Below are positions 1 to 12,755 of a stretch of DNA of 64,000 nucleotides, piece after piece. Location: contig JAMXBD010000012.1 in assembly GCA_024138025.1 (NCBI GenBank), forward strand, positions 1 to 64,000. The letters run 5' to 3'. This DNA comes from Combretum micranthum (lineage: Eukaryota > Streptophyta > Magnoliopsida > Myrtales > Combretaceae). The position numbers were made by a program, and so were the translations under genes. Each line of letters opens with the position of its first letter. Position 1 is the stretch's first letter. Below the pieces are notes generated by a model. It ran no database searches, was not told where the DNA came from, and saw only the letters and a program-made list of their open reading frames with translations.

Positions 1-614
1 TATATTTATAATTCCACTGCAATATTTTCCAAAATAAAGATACCAATTGAAACTACTTCACATCTATTTTACATCTAGTACCACCATGGACTAACAAAAA
101 CTACCTTTTTGCTAAGAATAGGTAAATGCAAGGGACCTGCCTACTCTTATAGTTGGCCTAGTTGAATTAGCAAAGGCAATTTGAGTTTGATAACACTAAG
201 AAAAACTTCCTGACCAATAATAAGTGTATGTGAGTGTAGTTGATTGTACTGAATATTGAATAAGAAGACAATCTATGATTTTTAAAATCTTCGCCATTGA
301 TAAGGTAGCTTGGTTCAACTTTTCCAAGATTATTTTAGGCCTTTTAAATTAGGTTAGGCTGAACCCCTAGGAGTTCAACTCAAGGCCTAAATAGATTGAT
401 ATGGACATAAGAAGTCATGTGCAAAATAGCTTATTTAGAGTATAATTTTAAGATTAATAAAGGACATGGAGATGTTATAGTTTGCAACCTACTTATAACT
501 CCTTATTTTGGTTAGTTGGGATTAGAATTTATTTTGTGACTTGTTATCAATATTTACATGAAACTTATCGAATAACTTATAATAAAATGAGTTCAATGTT
601 TTGGTAGAATTACG
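1..614. other. Intergenic, no gene seen
   Basis: AT-rich sequence with no open frame of note and no clear repeat structure. It ends where the first LTR of the tandem array begins at the TG of 615. Confidence 0.6.
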
Positions 615-1676
615 TGATAAAAATCCATGCAACACTAGGCCATTAAGCGCATGAGGAAGCGGAAGCTGCAAGGCGGGTTTCCAAACTAATTTTAAACTCA
701 CTTAACCAATTATTATCTCTTTTATCAATTATATGTCCAATTCATGCAATTTCAACAATGATAATAAAGAGAAAAGGGAAAGAGAAGATCACCCAATATT
801 TAACACAGAGTTTGTCCTGCCCTTTAGTTTCCATGGTCCACAATTACCCTCACTTAAGGAAAACTTTACACATCCATTCATTTCAAATAATGCTTCACAC
901 ACAAGGACTTCACAAATGCCTACCACAAGTAGGACTTCACATTGCCTCCAAAGAGGACTTTGCTCAATGACTCGATACATGAGGATTTCACCTATTACCT
1001 CAAATAGAAGAGAACTTCACTAAAACACTCCAATAAAACATATGAATAATGCATTATAATATTAGCTCATAATCTCACTATGGCACTTTCACTCAAAAAA
1101 TACAAACACAAAATGAGAGAGTATTTTCATGTGACTTCAACCTATTAAGGTTTACTCTCTTACATAAAAACACCCCAGACACTCTATTCATAATCTCTCA
1201 GAGTAAGCTAGCTATTGCCCCTCAAAATAGCTACCAATGGTCAGATTATAAAAGTTCGTAATGGTTTTTTTTAGCATAGACAAAGCATACTGGCTAGCTG
1301 GTCTAAATTGAGCCCAAAGTTGAGGGCGCGGTTTTGCCCGTGGTTGCTTCTAACTAGTTCAGCACTGTTTAATATTTTCATCATAACTTTCTTATCCAAA
1401 CTTCGATTGAGGTGATTCAAGATGCTTTGGAAAGCTTAGAGAGAGCTCTATAACTTTTATGTTTTGAGCTTTGAGAGACTCTAAAAGCATTAGAGCCTAA
1501 AATGTGCTTGAAGCCACCTACAACAACAAGTGAAAAATGAAAACACAAACATAATAAAGCTCAAACATATCACAAATACGTTTTGCTTATTAGATGTAAC
1601 TTAATTAAGTTGTGAAGCAATTGTATAATACATTTTTTTTCATCAAAACAAGATTGTAACCTTACATGGTTCAACA
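615..1676 (-). repeat. LTR copy 1 of the array
   Basis: This is the best-preserved copy, TG at 615 and CA at 1675-1676 on the + strand. Around 850-1020 it holds five to six imperfect ~30 bp units containing ggacttcac. No primer binding site lies to its left, so it is the 3'-terminal LTR of the array in minus orientation. Confidence 0.8.
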
Positions 1677-2043
1677 ATCTCCCCCTTTTTTGTGAGAATA
1701 ATTATTGCACAACACTACTCCTCCTCAACTTAGCACTCCCCCTCAATTAAGCATTCGGGTAAAATCTCACTTGTAAAAGATATAATGCTCAATTAAAAGT
1801 TCATAAGCTACATGTAATAGACAACTTATTAAATGTAACTTAACTTCCTCAATCAAGCACTATGGGTAAAAGCTCATTCGTAAAGATATGATACTTAACT
1901 AAAAAACTTAAATTACATTTAATAAACAACTCATTTTTAGCACACAAAAACACACAAGCCTGACATTTAAAAAAAAAAACATAGATTTTTTTCTCTAAGA
2001 TGGGGTTAAGCATTAAGCCTTAGAGATCAACTATGATACCAAT
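1677..2043 (-). repeat. Short internal region 1 with PPT and PBS
   Basis: On the minus strand a polypurine tract (reverse complement of 1677-1692) abuts LTR copy 2's neighbour at 1676, and a TTGGTATCATAG primer site (reverse complement of 2032-2043) abuts LTR copy 2. Between them are two imperfect ~100 bp direct repeats (about 1730-1830 and 1845-1935) and an A-rich stretch. There is no coding frame. Confidence 0.75.
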
Positions 2044-4297
2044 AGATAAAAATTCATGTACTACTTGGCTATTACACACATGCGGAAGCAGAAGCTACAA
2101 GACGGGTTTCCGAACCGATTTTAAACTCACTTAACTAACCATTATCAATTTTATCAATCATGTGCCCAATTCATGTAATTTCAACAATGATAATAAAGAG
2201 ATAAGGGAAAGAGAAGATCACAACGGTAATTAACATTGAGTTCGGCTAGTCCCTTAGTCTCCACGGTCCATAATTTCCCTTACTCAAGGAGAACTTCACA
2301 CAACCATTCATTTCAAACAATATCTCACAAAGAGGACTCACAATAATGCCTCACACACAAAGACTTCACAAATGCCTACAACAAGTTAGACTTCACATTG
2401 CCTCACAAAGAGAACTTCACTAAATGTCTCAACACATGAGGACTTCACCTATTACCAATGTTGTCAAATTCGGACTGGCTTGACCGATTCAATCCAGTTC
2501 AATCGGAACCGGCCATAGCAACAAGTAAGTTTTTGAGATTAACCCGTTCTGTGGTTGAACCAGCCAAACTCAGATGACTTGGTCGGTTTAACCATGACCC
2601 CGTTGACAAAACCAGGTTATTTGGGTCTAAATGCACTATTAAAAAAAAAGGAAGTCATCGATAGATTTGGTGACAATGAGCAACAAAAACTTTAGAATCA
2701 TCATCGACATCCTCGATGAACATGTGTTATCGCTGTTGTAGTAATCCTTTGCTTCACCGCTATAGAGATCGTCTACCAACTCTAGCCATGGTGTTCGATG
2801 AAACCTTAACCCATATTTCCCAAATCAAAGAGAAGAATCTCGGAAAGATCCATTTGCTCTCTTCATTTTTGCCTTTGTTATGTTATCAATCCAGGAGAAG
2901 TTAGAAAAGCTAATTTTTTCCACCAGCAAAAGATGGTATCAAACCGAAAAGATGACCTTAAATTGCATTAGTTAAAATCAAAAGTTGTTGTACTATGTTG
3001 TGTTGTGTGGTTGATGTCTTCAAAACTCTGAGGAAAATATGTCTGAAGAAGAGGATAAAATGGATGACTCGTAAGTGTTGATTCTAAAGTCAAGAGAAGG
3101 ACAATGGTTTTATTAGTAGTAAATTGGTTAGCGATGCAGTTGAATTATTATTATTATCATCATCTAACTAATATTTTTTATTTACTTAAAAAATAATAAA
3201 AATAAAAATAAAAAGCTAGTGATGTAGAAATATCAATGTGATTTTAACATATGAATTGTATATTATTGTTACTACTAATCTTGATATTTATTTATTACTT
3301 ATTTAATATATTAAAAAGTCATGTTACATAAATTAATTAGTAATAAATATACATTTATATATATTATCATGTGCATTTTTAATGAAAATAAAAACATTTG
3401 TATTTTAAACTAACAAATTAATATTTTAAGATATTTTAAAATTAAATCTCACATATAAATATGATAATATTGATGTATATTTCACTTACTTATTTTTTCA
3501 TAATTAGAATATAACTTAAAATATTATTTTTCAATGACCCCGGTTCAACCTCTTGGCCCTTAACCCCTTAGCATGCCTAGGCCAATCTTCGGTCCGGGTC
3601 TGACAACATTGCTTATTACCTCAAGAAGGAGAGGACTTCACTAAAATACTTAAACAAAACATGTGAATAGTGCATTACAATATTAGTTCATTAATCTCAC
3701 TATGTCACTATTCACTTAACAAATACAAACACAAAATGAGAGAGTATTTTCACATAATCTCAACCTATTAAGCTCTACTCTCTTAAATAAGAACACCCCA
3801 AACACTCTATTTATATTCTCTTAAAGTAAGCTAACTGTTGCGCCTCAAAACAGCCATTAATGGTTGGATTACAAAGTTTGTAACAGTTATTTTTTAGCTT
3901 AGACAAAGCATATTGGCGAGCCTATCTAAATTAAGCCCAAAGTCAAGGGCATGGTTTTGCCCGTGGTTGCTTCTAACTAGTCCAGCACTGTTCCATATTT
4001 TCGCCATAATGTTCTCATTCGAATTCCAATTGAAGTGATTCAAGATGCTACGAAAAGCTTAGAAAGATATCTCTAACTTTCATGTTTTGAGCTTTGAGAG
4101 ACTCTAAAGCATTAGGGCCTAAAATGTGCTTGAAGCCACCTGTAACAACAAGCACAAAACGAAAACATAAACATAATAAAGCCCAAACATATCATAAATA
4201 AGTTTTGCTTATTAGATGTAACTTAGCTAAGTTGTGAAGCATTTGTGCAATACATTTTCTTATCAAAACAATATTGTAACCTCCATATGGTTCAACA
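2044..4297 (-). repeat. LTR copy 2, interrupted by a TIR element
   Basis: It is homologous to copy 1. The terminal TG is mutated to AG at 2044-2045 and it ends ggttcaaca at 4297. A ~1.15 kb element sits inside it at 2457-3611. Confidence 0.8.
2457..3611. mobile_element. Non-autonomous TIR element nested in LTR copy 2
   Basis: The ends are inverted: AATGTTGTCA at 2457-2466 and TGACAACATT at 3601-3610, with weaker similarity continuing inward (CGGAC near both ends). The flanks cctattacc (2448-2456) and cttattacc (3612-3620) differ at one base. The other array copies have this 9-mer only once, so it is a target duplication. A 9-bp duplication suggests a Mutator-like element. The inside is AT-rich with no transposase. 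Confidence 0.7.
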
Positions 4298-4662
4298 ATC
4301 TCTCCTTTTCTAACAAGAATAACTATTACACAATATTGCTCCCTCTCAACTTAGCACTCCCCCTCAATTAAGCATTCGAGTAAAAGCTCACTTATAAAAG
4401 ATGCAATGCTTAATTAAAGGTTCTTAAACTACATATAATAAACAACTTATTAAATGTAACTTAACTCCCTCAACTAAGTACCGGGTAAAAGCTCATTTGT
4501 AAAGATAAGATGCTTAACTAAAAGACTTAAATTATATTTAATAAACAGCTCATTTTTAGCACATAAAAACACATAAGCCCAACATTTTCTAAAAAAACCA
4601 CAGAAATTTTTTACTAAGATGCGGTTAAACATTAAACCTTAAAGACCAGCTCTAATACGAAT

Positions 4663-7600
4663 TGATAAAAATTTGTGAACCATTAGGCTATTACATGCAT
4701 GTGGAAGCGGAAGCTACAAGATGGGTTTCCAAACCGGTTTTAAACTCACTTAATCAATCATTATCTCTTTTTATCAATTATGTGCCCAATTGGTGCAATT
4801 TCAACAATGATAATAAAGAGATAAGGGAAGGAGAAGATCACACTGGCATTTAACATTGAGTTCAGCAGTCTCCTAGTCTCCACAATCCACAATTTTCCTT
4901 ACTCATGAAGAACTTGACACATCCATTCATTTTAGACAATGCCTTATGAGTAGGACTTCACAAATGCCTACTATAAGTAGGACTTCACATTGTCTCACAA
5001 AGAGGACTTCACTCAATGTCTCTGTAAACCCTGGTTTTCTTAGTAACCGAGTAAACTCCGTAAATCGAAAATCAAAACTCTAAATAGGATTAGTGCAAGC
5101 AACCTAGGAACCCTAATTCTGGCTTTTCTTCGATTTCTATATAAAGGAACCCCTATAGAATGATTTAATGTGAATTATTGTTTTATAGCACATTTCAAAC
5201 CATACAAAGTTTTGATTTCAAAAAATTTTCTATTCCGGGCTTTCCCGAGCTTCATTACGGAAAAGCGAGCCCTGAAACTAGGAACTCAGGAAAATATTCT
5301 GGAATACTTGTTAGAATCGGAATATTATAAGGATTTCAAAAATATATATTTCATAATTTTTCGGGTTATAAAAATTACAGTTATAGCCTTTTTCCCGTAT
5401 TTTTCTTACTACCGGTAAAATAGATGTCTTATCTACTATTTATTACTGTTCACAAGTACAACCTACTACACACACACCCATACCCTAGTCTTACATCCTT
5501 ACAAACACTCAAGTATATTTTCTTTTCCAAGAAAATTTGTCTCTTAACAAATTATTACATTTAATACAATTTATTACACAAATTTCAATTTCAAATAAAA
5601 TCAAAACACTCCCTCTCTTACCCACCTACATGGCCGGCGCATTTTCCCCCTCAACTTTTCCCAATTTGTTTTATTTTTATCCTTTTATAATGATAAAGCA
5701 AACCCTAATTCACTTACTATAAATAATCTTTTTCTTTTCTCTCTTTTCACTTTTTATTTTCATTTGTTCAAGAGCTCTCAAACTCTCTCCATTTTCCTCT
5801 CTTTGCCGTGAACCCTAGCTCCACTACACACACACAAAACAAGATTCAATCTTCTCCATTTCTCATCTATTTCAAGCCTTAGGTGATGATTCCTAAGCCT
5901 TACTACCATTTAATCTTGTAATGACAAGATTATTCATAAGTATTTTCACTCAAAGTCCCCATGAGCTCTTGCTAGGGACAAAGAAAATGCTACTACATGA
6001 ATATCAAGCCATCACAAGAGTAGATCTTGTGTTTGATCAAGTTTTTGTTGTGGATATTTCATGTTCATGCATGTAGAAGTGGAGTAAAGTAGAGATCTAG
6101 TATAAAATTTTATGTGTATGCTTTTAAACTTCATATCATGCATCATAAGTAGTAGATCTAGCTTTTAGATGCTTATACCATGCTTGACATGTATGATCTT
6201 ATGAATGATTTATGTTTTCATGCATTCATACTCATGAAGGCTTTGTTTTAGGTATATAGATGTGGTAGTTAGTAGATCCTTAAGTAAATAAAGCAAGCAA
6301 CTTGAAAAGGAAAAGTTTTTGTTTGAAATACTCAATGTCAAATTCGTATGATTTTAAGACCCAATTTTAAAAACCTTTTTATCAACTTTAAAACTCATGT
6401 TTTATGTGAAAAATGAAGGGATATAGGTAATAGGTATCATTAAGTAGTGATTTTTATGAGTTGAAATGAGTTTTGATGAGATTCATGTATGAAATAAGAA
6501 GTGGAAACTAGATGGAAAACTTTGAGTTAGTACTCCACATGTGAAATTCGTAATTTTGAATAGGTCATAAGAACACCTATCATCCAAGTCCAAAATAGAA
6601 GTTTTATGTGTTAAATGGATTCCTTAGGTAATATGTATCTTAGAGTCTTAAGTTTTAATGCCTTAAACAAGTTTTCCCAAAAGAATCACTCAAAAATTTA
6701 ATTTCAAAAAATTCGGATTTTTGGACAAATCCTACTTGAAAACATATTTGCAAAGTGTAAAATGCAAATTTTTATGTAGAAATGAAGGCTTGGGTAATGG
6801 GTATAATAAAGGCTCAATTTAGATAAGGATAAATAGATTTTTATTAAGGAAACAACTCCAAAACAAATGACATAGTCAAAGTTAGGAACTGACATAGTCA
6901 AAGTTAGGAACCTAGTTTTCATAAAAGTGTGTAGTCATGGATCTTCACATATAAGAAATTTCTTAATTTTCCTTTTTGTAAATAATTTCAAAAGCATGCA
7001 TGCATCAAGTTCGTATCATATCATTCATGACAGGAAATCATCGATATTGCATGTGTAGTTGAACTATACGCTAGAGACATCACAAACATCCACAAAAACT
7101 ATTTTTCGGAATTGATGTCTTCGGATGACCAGAACTGTTCCCTCTGTTTGGTGACTTAAATATTTTCGAAACTTGAAAATAATATTAGGAATAGATAGAT
7201 CTTTCGAAGTAGATAGAAATCGATATATTATATGCTTAATTTCGAGTTAAAATGAGTTAGATATAGTCATTTAAAGTTAGAACTTTATCTTATGCGGAAA
7301 TTATCGAACTTAGTAGTTTGAATTGTTAAGTTATTAGAACCTTATAAGAAATACTCATTTTGGGTATTCCTTGTACTTAGGTGATTTGGAGGACGGATTT
7401 CCACTCCCCGAGGACTACTATGACTAGTGGATTTCTCTCCATGGCTGAGTGAGTTCATTTCTTAAATAGTTGTGCTCATGTATGTGCTTGTAATCGTAGT
7501 GGCATTAGAATTAGGAAAAGATAAAATTACGATGATTGTGACATAATCTTGGTTGAATGAATGATAAGTATATCGAGACAAGATTTGTTGATAAATCATT

Positions 7601-9252
7601 GTATGAGCTAGTATAGACTTGTATTGTCTGAAATTCTCTATGATCGCATTTAATCTGCTGGTTATATGAATAAACTGTTCACGCATATCACGTAGTGAGT
7701 CACATTGCATGGGTTATTATACCTTTGTGGGAAGAAGGCATACTAATTCGGGTAACGAGGGGCCGGTAAGCTCGTTTGTTGGTGGATGGGCCGGAATTAA
7801 ACATGTGCATGGGTGGGCACGTGTATCAACCGCAGTAAAAATTTAAAACGTAGTGGATGGGCACCTGTATCAACGATAATAAAAAGTGAGAAGTATTTAA
7901 ATGATGGCCGTATGGGCCTGAAACACCTAACCCCGAATGGAGGGCGTAAATCCATTCAGCATAAGATTTTCGGATGGTCTTATGTATTGTATGCTCATGT
8001 GCTTGTGCATTCATATGGTTGTTAATAACTTGTCTGTTATATATACTATTGTTGAGTACTAAATATTTGGAATTGAATCTCACTAAGCCTGTTAGCTTAC
8101 ACCCCGATAGTTTTGTTGTAGTGTTCCTATTTTTGGTTGTTCCGAGAGAACACTTTTCACAGGGTTATCTGTTGGATAAAGGAGCTTTTGAAGAAGTCGG
8201 GACCTAGATAGAGGCGTGGACTTCTAAGAAAATCTCCTCGATATAAACCCTAGTATTTGTAAATGTGAATCTAGAATGGACGGACTTCTATTATTATTTT
8301 GGCTTGGGTATGCCCCCTTGACTTTTGTAAAGATTTAACTTATTTATCTCGTTGTGATTTCTATTCTTAATGCTAAAGTATGCCTTCTTTAAACTATTCG
8401 ATTCAAAGTGTGATCCTAAAAGTTGTGCAAGTACACCTTACACCCGATATATAAACTTATGAGATGACTAAGGTTGTTATACTTAAGTTTAAATATCGCG
8501 TGTAGTGGACTGTCGCATTTTGGGTACCTTTTGGGGCGTGACAGTCTCAACACATGAGGACATCACCTATTACCTCAAGCAAGAGAAAACTTCACTAAAA
8601 CACTCCATCAAAACATGTGAATGGTACATTATAATATTAGTCTACCAATCTCACTATGACACTATTCACTCAACAAATACAAACACAAAATGAGAGAGTA
8701 TTTCACATAACCTCAACTTATTAAGCTATACTCTCTTACATAAAAACACCCTAAATACTCTATTTATAGTCTCTCAAAGGAAGCCAGTCGTTCCCCCTCC
8801 AAAGAGCCATCAACAATCGGATTATAAAGCCTGCAACGACTATTTTTTGGCCCAGACAGAGCATATTGGCAAGTTGGTTCAAATCGAACCTAAAGTCAAA
8901 GGCATGATTTTGCTTACAGTTGCCTTTGATTAGTTTTAGTACTGATCCATATTTTAGCCATGACTTTCTCATCCAAATTTCTATTGAGATGATTTAAGAT
9001 GTTAAGAAAAGTTTAGAGAGAGCTCTATAACTTTCATGTTTTGAGCTTTGAGAGATTCAAAAAGCATTAAGGCCTAAAATGTGGTTGAAGCCACAAGCAA
9101 TAACAAGCCCAAAACAAAACGCACAAACATAATAAAGCCCAAACATATCAAAAACAATTTTTGCTTATTAGATGAAACTTAACTAAGTTACGAAGCATTT
9201 GTCCAATACATTTTCTCATCAAAATAAGATTGTAACCTCCACATGATTCAAA
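4663..9252 (-). repeat. LTR copy 3, interrupted by a solo LTR
   Basis: It is homologous to copies 1 and 2, starting tgataaaaa at 4663. It is split at 5018-5022 by a 3.5 kb solo LTR and resumes at 8544. The right end is eroded (ttcaaaatctcc at 9247-9258). Confidence 0.75.
5023..8543 (+). mobile_element. Solo LTR of a Ty3/gypsy-type retrotransposon
   Basis: A 3521 bp insertion starts TGTAAACCC and ends GGGGCGTGACA. It is flanked by a perfect 5-bp duplication gtctc (5018-5022 and 8544-8548), which occurs once in the sister LTR copies. There is no second copy of its ends and no gag or pol, so it is a single LTR left by LTR-LTR recombination. TATA-like boxes are at 5138-5146 and 5718-5726; the second, followed by a CT-rich leader, is the better promoter candidate. 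The GTGACA end and length resemble Tekay/Del chromovirus LTRs. The internal ORFs (5170-5418, 7826-8083 and others) have no recognisable product. Confidence 0.85.
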
Positions 9253-9623
9253 ATCTCCTCTTTTTTTATGAAAACAATTATTGTACAACATTGTTCCCCC
9301 TCAACTTAGCACTCCCTGTCAATTAACCATTTGGGGTAAAAGCTTACTTGTAAAAGATGTAATGCTCAATTAAAGGTTCCTAAGCTATATATAATAAACA
9401 ACTTATTGAATGTAACTTAACTCCTTCAGCTAAGCATTCTGGGTAAAATCTCATTTGTAAAGATATGATACTCAACTAAAAGACTTAAATTACATTTAAT
9501 AAACAACTCATTTTTAGCACACAAAAATACATAAGCCTTGCATTTAAAAAAAAAAAAAACCATGAAAACCTTTTTTAAGATGCAGTTAAGCATTAAACCT
9601 TAGAGATCAGCTTTGATACCAAT

Positions 9624-10660
9624 TGATAAAAATACATGCACCACTAGGCTATTACATGTATGTGGAACCATAAGTTACATGACGTGTTTTTAAACCGATT
9701 TTAAACTCACTTAACTAACCATTATCTCTTTTATCAATTATGTGCCCAATTCATGCAATTTCAATAGTGATAATAAAGAGATAAGAGAAAGAGAAGATCA
9801 CACTGGCATTTAATGTTGAGTTCGTCTCCATGATCCATAATTTCCCTTACTGAAGGAGAACTTTACACATCCATTCATTTCAAACAATAGCTCATAAAGA
9901 AAACTTCACAACAATGCCTCACGCAGGAGGACTTCACAAATGCCTACACAAGTAGGACTTTACCCAATGCCTCAACACATGAGAACTTCACCTATTATCT
10001 CAAACAGGAGATGACTTCACTAAAACACTTAAACAAAACATGTGAATAGTGCATTACAATATTAGTTCACTAATCTCATTATGACACTATTCACTCAACA
10101 AATGCAAATACAAATACAAAATGAGAGAGTATTTTCACATAACCTCAACTTATTAAGCTTCACTCTCTTACATAAAAACACCTCAAACACTATTTATAAT
10201 TTCTCAAAGTAAGCTAGCCGTTAACCCTCAAAATAGCAACCAACGGTCGAATTACAAAGTTTGTAACGACTTTTTTTGGCCTTGACAAAGCATACCAGTG
10301 AGTTGGTCCAAATCGAGTCTAAAGTCGAAGCTACAATTTTACCGCGATTGCCTTCAACCAATTCGGTATTGTTCCATATTTTAGCCATAACTTCCTCATC
10401 TAAACTCCCATTGAGGTGATTTTGAGATACTACGAAAAGCTCAGATGGAGCTCTACAACTTTTCATGTTTTAGGCTTTGAGAGATTCTAAACGCATTACG
10501 GCTTAAAACATGATTGAAGCCACTTGCAACAACAAGCACAAAATGAAAACACAAGCATAATAAAGCTAAATTTTTGCTTATTAGATGTAATTTAACTAAG
10601 TTGTGAAGCATCTGTACAATACATTTTCTCATGAAAAAAAAATTGTAACTTCTACATAAT
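9624..10660 (-). repeat. LTR copy 4
   Basis: It starts tgataaaaatac at 9624. The outer end near 10650 has lost the ggttcaaca terminus. The following spacer (10661-11010) keeps only a degraded purine tract but ends with a primer-site relic next to copy 5. Confidence 0.75.
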
Positions 10661-11010
10661 AATCTCTCTAATTTTTTATAAGAACAATTATTGCACAACA
10701 TTGCTTCCCCTCAATTAAGCATTCAGGTAAAAGCTTACTTATAAAAGATGTAATGCTCAAATAAAGGTTCTTAAACAACATATAATAAACAACTCATTGA
10801 ATGCAACTTAACTCCCTTAACTAAGCATTCTGGGTAAAAGCTCATTTGTAAAGATATGATGCTTAACTAAAAGATGTAAATTACATTAAATAAACAGCTC
10901 ATTTTTAGCACACAAAAACACACAAGCCCAACATTTTCTAATAAAACAACAAAACTTTTTACTAAGATTCAGTTAAGCATTAAACCTTAGAGACTAGCTC
11001 TAATACCAAT

Positions 11011-12075
11011 TGATAAAAATCAGTGAACTGCTAGGTTATTACACACATGTGGAAGTGGAAGCTACAATATGGGTTTTCAAATCGATTTTAAACTCACTTA
11101 ACCAACCATTATCTCTTTTATCAATTATGTGCCCAATTCTTGCAATTTCAACAATGATAATAAAGAGATAAGGGAAGGAGAAGATTACGACGGTATTTAA
11201 CATTGAGTTCGGCTAGTCCCCTAGTCTCCACGGTTCACAATTTTCCTAACTCAAGGAGAACTTCACACATCCATTCATTTCAAAAAATGCCTCACAAAGA
11301 AGACTTTACAAATGCCTACTACAAGTAGGACTTGCCATTGCCTCACAAAGAGGACTTCACTCAATACATCAACACATGAGGACTTCACCTATTACCTTAA
11401 ACATGAGAGAACTTCACTAAAATACTAAAACACTCAAACAAAATATGTAAATAATACATTACAATATTAGCTCATTAATCTCACTATGTTACTATTCACT
11501 CAACAAACACAAAACGAGAGAGTATTTTCACATAGCCTCAACCTATTAAACTCTACTCTCTTACATAAAAACACTTCAAACACTCTATTTATAATCTCCT
11601 AGAGTAAGCTAGTTGTTGCCCCTCAAAACAGCCATCAATGGTTGGATTACAAAGTTTATAATGGCTATTTTTTGGCCTAGACAAATCATACTAGCAAGCC
11701 AGTCCAAATCGAACCCAAATTCAAGGGCATGGTTTTGCCTGCAATTGCCTTTGATCAGATCGTCACTATTCCATATTTTAGCTATAAATTTCTCATTCGA
11801 ACTCCAATTGAGGTGATTTAAGATGCTATAGAAAGTTTAGAGAGAGCTCTACCATTTTTATGTTTTGAGCTTTGAAAGATTCTAAAAGAACCAAGCCTAA
11901 AAGGTACTTGAAGTCACCTGCAACAACAAGCACAAAACAAAAATACAAACATAATAAAGCTCAAACATAACACAAACAAGTTTTGCTTATTAGATGTAAA
12001 TTAACTAAGTTGTAGAGCATTTGTGTAATACATTTTCTCATCAAAACAAGGTTGTAACCTCCACATGGTTCAACA
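11011..12075 (-). repeat. LTR copy 5, end of the array
   Basis: It starts tgataaaaa at 11011 and ends ggttcaaca at 12075, where homology to the other units stops before any purine tract. It is thus the 5'-most LTR of the array in minus orientation. Confidence 0.8.
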
Positions 12076-12285
12076 TTATTAACTATTTATTAAGATATTA
12101 AATTATCAACTATCTTACTTATTCATTACTTTATATATAATTGATCATCTAAAACCTTTTATTATATAATTTTAAATTTAAAAGTATCACCCAAAGATGT
12201 TTTAATCTATTATTTCTAATCCCTATAGTTCACAAACTCACCAATATAGTTTGTAAAATTATTATGGTTCTATACAATTTTTTTT

Positions 12286-12660
12286 GGATAAATTACAATA
12301 AAAGATATCAACGTTGGGGATAAGTTCATTTAAGGTATCAACGTTTCAAGTATTTCAAAAAAGGAATCAACATTTGAGAATAAATTCATTTAATGTATCA
12401 ACGTTTCAAGTGGTTAGAAAAGGTATTAACGTTTTGCAAAGTGACTTAAATAAGATATTCATATTTGACCATTAATGAAAATTTTAGAAACTGAATTGAA
12501 AACTAATCGAAATGTTGATACCTTAAATGAACATCGCAAAATATTGATACCTCATTTTGACTTACTTTACGAAACATTGATACCTTTTTTAACCACTCGA
12601 AATATTAATATCTTAAATGAATTTACCCTAAAACGTTGATATCTTCTAGTGTAATTCATC
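12286..12660. mobile_element. Foldback MITE
   Basis: The left end (12286-12317) and the reverse complement of the right end (12630-12660) align along about 30 bp, sharing gatatcaacgtt. The motif rtatcaacgttt recurs several times in each arm, in opposite orientation in the two halves, so the whole ~375 bp folds on itself. T-rich flanks hide any target duplication. It has no coding capacity. Confidence 0.7.
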
Positions 12661-12755
12661 ATTTTTTTTTTCCAAATGGATATTGTAACTTATTAAAGAA
12701 TTAAAACTTATATGCAATTATCTATCATTTATTACTATTATCTTATTATTATTAA

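Larger units (their letters stand above)
615..12075 (-). mobile_element. Tandem array of a non-autonomous LTR element: five LTRs, four short internal regions
   Basis: Five diverged direct copies of a ~1.06 kb sequence lie at 615-1676, 2044-4297, 4663-9252, 9624-10660 and 11011-12075. Read on the minus strand each starts TGTTGAACC and ends TTTTTATCA, as LTRs do. The ~350-370 bp spacers hold, in minus orientation, a primer binding site like TTGGTATCAKAG (initiator tRNA-Met type) right after one LTR and a purine tract (AAAAAAGGGGGAGAT in the first spacer) right before the next. No spacer has coding potential for gag or pol. Copies 2 and 3 are lengthened by later insertions. Flanking 5-mers (ttacg at 610-614, ttatt at 12076-12080) do not match, so the array is old or was built by recombination. 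LTRs three times longer than the internal region are unusual. Short ORFs inside are chance frames. Confidence 0.8.

Noticed and set aside
733..1023. 96-codon frame in LTR copy 1
   Set aside because: It follows the ~30 bp ggacttcac units and is not open in the sister LTRs.
5170..5418. 82-codon frame in the solo LTR
   Set aside because: No recognisable product, in a region expected to be LTR promoter sequence.
7826..8083. Overlapping frames on both strands near the end of the solo LTR
   Set aside because: Both lie in conserved-looking LTR U5 sequence with no domain, and the strands contradict each other.
615..12075. A cellular multigene family in tandem
   Set aside because: The units have LTR ends, priming sites and no conserved frame.
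610..12080. A 5-bp target duplication for the whole LTR array
   Set aside because: Flanks ttacg and ttatt agree only in the first three bases, no better than chance in AT-rich DNA.
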